Shown piece by piece: positions 49,008-51,559 of a stretch of DNA of 51,559 nt. The position numbers and the translations under genes are program-made. A model generated the notes under the pieces. The model was not told the DNA's origin and made no database searches. It worked only from the letters and a program-made list of their open reading frames with translations. Source of the DNA: Sva-07 sp031426215 (GTDB lineage: Bacteria; Actinomycetota; Acidimicrobiia; Acidimicrobiales; Ilumatobacteraceae); assembly GCA_031426215.1 (NCBI GenBank), contig JANPKU010000031.1:1-51559 (forward strand), written 5' to 3'. How positions within the stretch are numbered: the stretch's first letter is position 1; every line of letters starts with the position of its first letter.

Positions 49008-51272
49008 TCAGCGTCCGAGTGGGCTGCTGGGTCCGCTTCGGACCGCGATGTCACCAGTGGCTGCGCCGCCGGTCGACACCAGCAACTCGACGGTGACGGC
49101 GTCGTACGCGTCGGGCTGACCGGGCACGGCGAGCTCGGTCGGCCCGGGCGGCGTGTTGGTCAGCACCACGACGACGTGGGCGAACGTGCCATCGGCGTCG
49201 ACGACGATCGGTACCGGGGCTGCGGCGCCCGGCTGCGAGAGTCCGATCGTCGAGCCCGGCGGGAATCCGGCTCCGAACACGGTCACGGTCTGCCCGGCGC
49301 CCGCAACGGCAGGGACCAGACCAAGTGTGGGTCCGGCAACTCCGTCACCAACGAGCGATGCGGTGACGATCGAGCCGTCGGAGAATTGGAACACCAACGA
49401 GCCGTTCGCAGGGCCCACTGCGATCGGGGCGAACTGCACCTCGACGACACACGAAGCACCCGGACCGATGGACGCACCGCTACAGCCGTCGGAGACGATG
49501 GTGAACGCCTCCGGCACGTCGATCGAGGCCACACTGACCTGCGACGCGCTCGTACCCGAGTTGAGCAACGTGACGGGTTGCGTGCGGCGCCCTGCCCCGA
49601 CCACCGTCGGGCCGAACGAGACCGGCGAGGCCGATGCGCTCGTGACTCCACCGAAGCTCGTTCCGGCGCTCGGCCTGAACGTGTTCGAGTTCGACGTCGA
49701 CGACGACGATGTCGAGGATCGGCGAGGCGGCGCCGTGAACGGGACGCTGGGGAACCCGGTCGGATACCGGGCCACGATCACACCGATCGGCAGCGTGGTC
49801 CCCGGCGCGCTGGCGACGTCCGGCGAGGTCGTCGCTGGAACGTCGGGCGGCGGCGTCCCCGGCGGTTGGGTCACTGGCGGTGAGGTCGGCGGTGGTTGCG
49901 TCGGGGTTGTCGGAGTCGTGGTGGTGGTGGTGGTCGTGTCGACGGTGCCGCCATTGGACGAGCTGCGGTCGGCAGCCCAGACGACCGTGGTGCCCGCCGG
50001 CCGAGCCGGATCGACGAGATCCGGCGCCAGTGCTTCCGCACTGGCGAACACGAGCCAGCGCCCGAACTGCGAGATCGCCGCCGGGCCGGTCGGACGAGCG
50101 CCGGCGAGTTCATCGATGGTGACATCGACCGGCGAGGTCGCGTCGGACGACAGCACGCGGAGTGCGTCGCCTCGTTGGTACACGATGTGGTTCCCGTCGG
50201 CGGAGATTGCTGGACGAGTCGCGTCGTCGAGCAGGATCTGCGACGTTCGCGTCGTCCGGTCGGCACCGATCACGAATGGGCCGGTCACCGGCGTCGCACC
50301 GACGACGGCGAGGTCGAGAGCAGTCGACTCGAAGACCACGAACGTGCCGTCGGCGGAGATCGTCGGCGAGGCCGAATCGCCTGCTGCAGGGTCGCCGGAC
50401 ATCGTCGTGGAGAGCAGTTCCGGCTCAGGTGGGCTGTCGAGCTGCGACGCCGGAGCGGTCCACACGTAGACGTTGGCAGGGCTCGGTGCGTACGGGTCGG
50501 TGCCGGGCCCGGCCACGAACACGACGTTGCGTCCGTCAGCCGACACATCGACACGGGCGCCGGTAACGACGTCGGCGGCCCCGCCCGCGACCACATCGAA
50601 CGTGACGGGCGGTTCGGTGAACCCGCCGGTGGTCGAGCGGACGTAGCGCCGGACCTCCTGTCCGGTCGACCACACGACGACGGAACCGTCGAACGACAGC
50701 GCCGGTGCAGCGACGCCGGGGCCGCCCGCCCCAGGCACGTCGGAGCGAGTCACCGTGTCGAGCACGGAGCCGATCGGCAATGCTTGATCGCTTGGCGTGG
50801 CACACCGATCGAGGACGGTGAGCTCGATGACGTCGGCACCGATCACCGAGTAGGCGACGACGCACCCGTTGCCGCTGACGCCGGGCGCCGTGCTGCCCAG
50901 TTCGGCGACGGCGCGGGTGGTCTCACCGTCGCGGTCACGAATCGTCACGCGCCGGTCGTCGAGCGAGTCGGCCGGATTGCCGGTGTTCGGCGATGCACCC
51001 GGAGTCGGCGGGGCCGTCTCGTAGGCCACGATGGCAGCGGTGTCGGAGATCGCGGGGACGACGTCGACAGGAAGGTCTTGCACCACCCCGGCCGCGTCGA
51101 CGGAGACGACCTCCAGTCGGATCGGTTCGCTCGTCGTCTGCGCTCCGATCGTGGATGCATACGCGCTGACGAGACCGACGGTGACGACGGATGCTGCACC
51201 GAGAGCCAGCCTGCGGCCCCGGCTCGACGTGGACAGAGCTGACGTGCCCGCCAGGGTACCCGCTGGACGCAC
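49008..51272 (-). CDS. Large secreted protein: PD40/TolB-like propeller, Thr/Pro linker, SPD-2/Hydin-type domain
   Basis: 754 residues. A Tat-free signal (RRLALGAASVVTVGLVSAYA) is followed by a beta-propeller with repeated units such as PALSFDGSVVVWSTG, DVSADGRNVVFVAGPG, PTISADGTFVVFES and PAISADGNHIVYQ. A run of eight Thr and Pro-rich residues (about 430-490) links it to an ASPM-SPD-2-Hydin-like sandwich (VSFGPTVVGAGRRTQPVTL, ASCVVEVQFAPIAVGPANGS) and an IPT-like end (GAGQTVTVFGAGFPPGSTI). No sortase or membrane anchor is seen. Start is GTG 51272, six bases after the upstream stop. The function is unknown; a surface or matrix protein is plausible. Confidence 0.8.
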   Translation of the reverse strand: MRPAGTLAGTSALSTSSRGRRLALGAASVVTVGLVSAYASTIGAQTTSEPIRLEVVSVDAAGVVQDLPVDVVPAISDTAAIVAYETAPPTPGASPNTGNPADSLDDRRVTIRDRDGETTRAVAELGSTAPGVSGNGCVVAYSVIGADVIELTVLDRCATPSDQALPIGSVLDTVTRSDVPGAGGPGVAAPALSFDGSVVVWSTGQEVRRYVRSTTGGFTEPPVTFDVVAGGAADVVTGARVDVSADGRNVVFVAGPGTDPYAPSPANVYVWTAPASQLDSPPEPELLSTTMSGDPAAGDSASPTISADGTFVVFESTALDLAVVGATPVTGPFVIGADRTTRTSQILLDDATRPAISADGNHIVYQRGDALRVLSSDATSPVDVTIDELAGARPTGPAAISQFGRWLVFASAEALAPDLVDPARPAGTTVVWAADRSSSNGGTVDTTTTTTTTPTTPTQPPPTSPPVTQPPGTPPPDVPATTSPDVASAPGTTLPIGVIVARYPTGFPSVPFTAPPRRSSTSSSSTSNSNTFRPSAGTSFGGVTSASASPVSFGPTVVGAGRRTQPVTLLNSGTSASQVSVASIDVPEAFTIVSDGCSGASIGPGASCVVEVQFAPIAVGPANGSLVFQFSDGSIVTASLVGDGVAGPTLGLVPAVAGAGQTVTVFGAGFPPGSTIGLSQPGAAAPVPIVVDADGTFAHVVVVLTNTPPGPTELAVPGQPDAYDAVTVELLVSTGGAATGDIAVRSGPSSPLGR

Positions 51273-51278
51273 GTGACG

Positions 51279-51559
51279 TCAGCGGGCGACGCCGCTCATC
51301 ACGACGGCGATCCGCTCGGTCGGTTGGATCGCGTCGATGACCGCCAGCACACCGGCGAGGCCGGCGCTCCCGGTGGGGCTGACGTCGAAGCCGGCGGATC
51401 GAGCCAGCTGATGAGCGGCGATGATGTCCGGCTCGGACGCCACGACCGGCGGATCACCCCAGCCGCCGCGGATTGCGTCGATCACGCCGAGCCAGTCGTA
51501 GGTCTCGTCGTCGAGGATCCCGTCGGCCGCCGAGTGCGGATCCTTCCACGGCGTCATCA
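51279..51559 (-). CDS. PLP-dependent enzyme, C-terminal part (fold type II), cut by window edge
   Basis: Only about 93 C-terminal residues are present. They include SAADGILDDETYDWLGVIDA, then VVASEPDIIAAHQLARSAGF and SPTGSAGLAGVLAVIDAI. The SPTGSAGLAG segment resembles the late cofactor-ring contact of threonine synthase/threonine dehydratase-type enzymes. An in-frame Met at 51557 is probably internal, because such proteins are 320-480 residues long. It ends six bases before the GTG of the secreted protein gene, so they may share a transcript by chance. Confidence 0.6.
   Translation of the reverse strand, partial: MTPWKDPHSAADGILDDETYDWLGVIDAIRGGWGDPPVVASEPDIIAAHQLARSAGFDVSPTGSAGLAGVLAVIDAIQPTERIAVVMSGVAR

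Noticed and set aside
49900..49960. Microsatellite or regulatory GTG repeat
   Set aside because: The triplet run is inside a coding sequence and translates to the Thr linker of the secreted protein; it is noted there.

Overview
The window is a gene-dense, GC-rich piece of bacterial chromosome with no sign of phage, plasmid or insertion sequence. The gene set points to Actinomycetota: a mycothiol-dependent formaldehyde dehydrogenase (mscR), the mismatch endonuclease NucS, a fused 2-oxoglutarate decarboxylase/dehydrogenase (kgd), an HRDC-tailed UvrD2-type helicase, a WhiG-type sigma factor and the rpsB-tsf-pyrH-frr-cdsA order. The many acyl-CoA genes and near-absence of long leaders would fit an Acidimicrobiia-like (for example Ilumatobacter-type) marine or soil actinobacterium, but that placement is inference.

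Region by region: 1-6600 holds DNA repair and nucleic-acid genes (uvrB cut by the window edge, uvrD2, xth, a NYN/S1 RNase-like protein with a histone H1-like tail) and a HAD phosphatase. 6600-12400 holds kgd and a membrane-anchored FtsH-like AAA protease with unusual features. 12400-24700 is a mixed metabolic region: aldo/keto reductase, mraY away from other wall genes, a PhyH dioxygenase, a nitronate monooxygenase-like enzyme, a frameshifted nucleotidyltransferase, a flavin reductase, a GGDEF-EAL protein, ettA, cysQ and a crotonase. 23400-32400 holds a phosphotransferase, CoA transferase and VOC protein, a UbiB-like kinase, nucS, a lipoprotein, mscR with its metallo-beta-lactamase partner, and manA. 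32660-36400 is the isoprenoid/regulated-proteolysis run ispG-rseP-dxr; 36400-41260 is cdsA-frr-pyrH-tsf-rpsB; 41390-46370 is a degenerate M23 protein, whiG, xerC, dprA and comM. The right end carries clpP, a small lipoprotein, a one-pass membrane protein, a large secreted beta-propeller protein and the end of a PLP enzyme.

Three non-coding patterns stand out. (1) A 38-bp palindromic repeat occurs eight times at three intergenic sites (2, 2 and 4 copies), always on an exact 61-bp period. (2) Many genes have a TANNNT-like -10 element six or seven bases before the start codon, which predicts leaderless mRNAs; in the uvrB case a perfect GAAC-N4-GTTC LexA-type box sits between the -35 and -10. (3) Several convergent gene pairs are separated by long hairpins, and two of the palindromes share a core GGGGTC-N-GACCC with a site upstream of the FtsH-like gene.

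No RNA gene, CRISPR array or mobile element was seen. No gene-free stretch exceeds about 260 bases.
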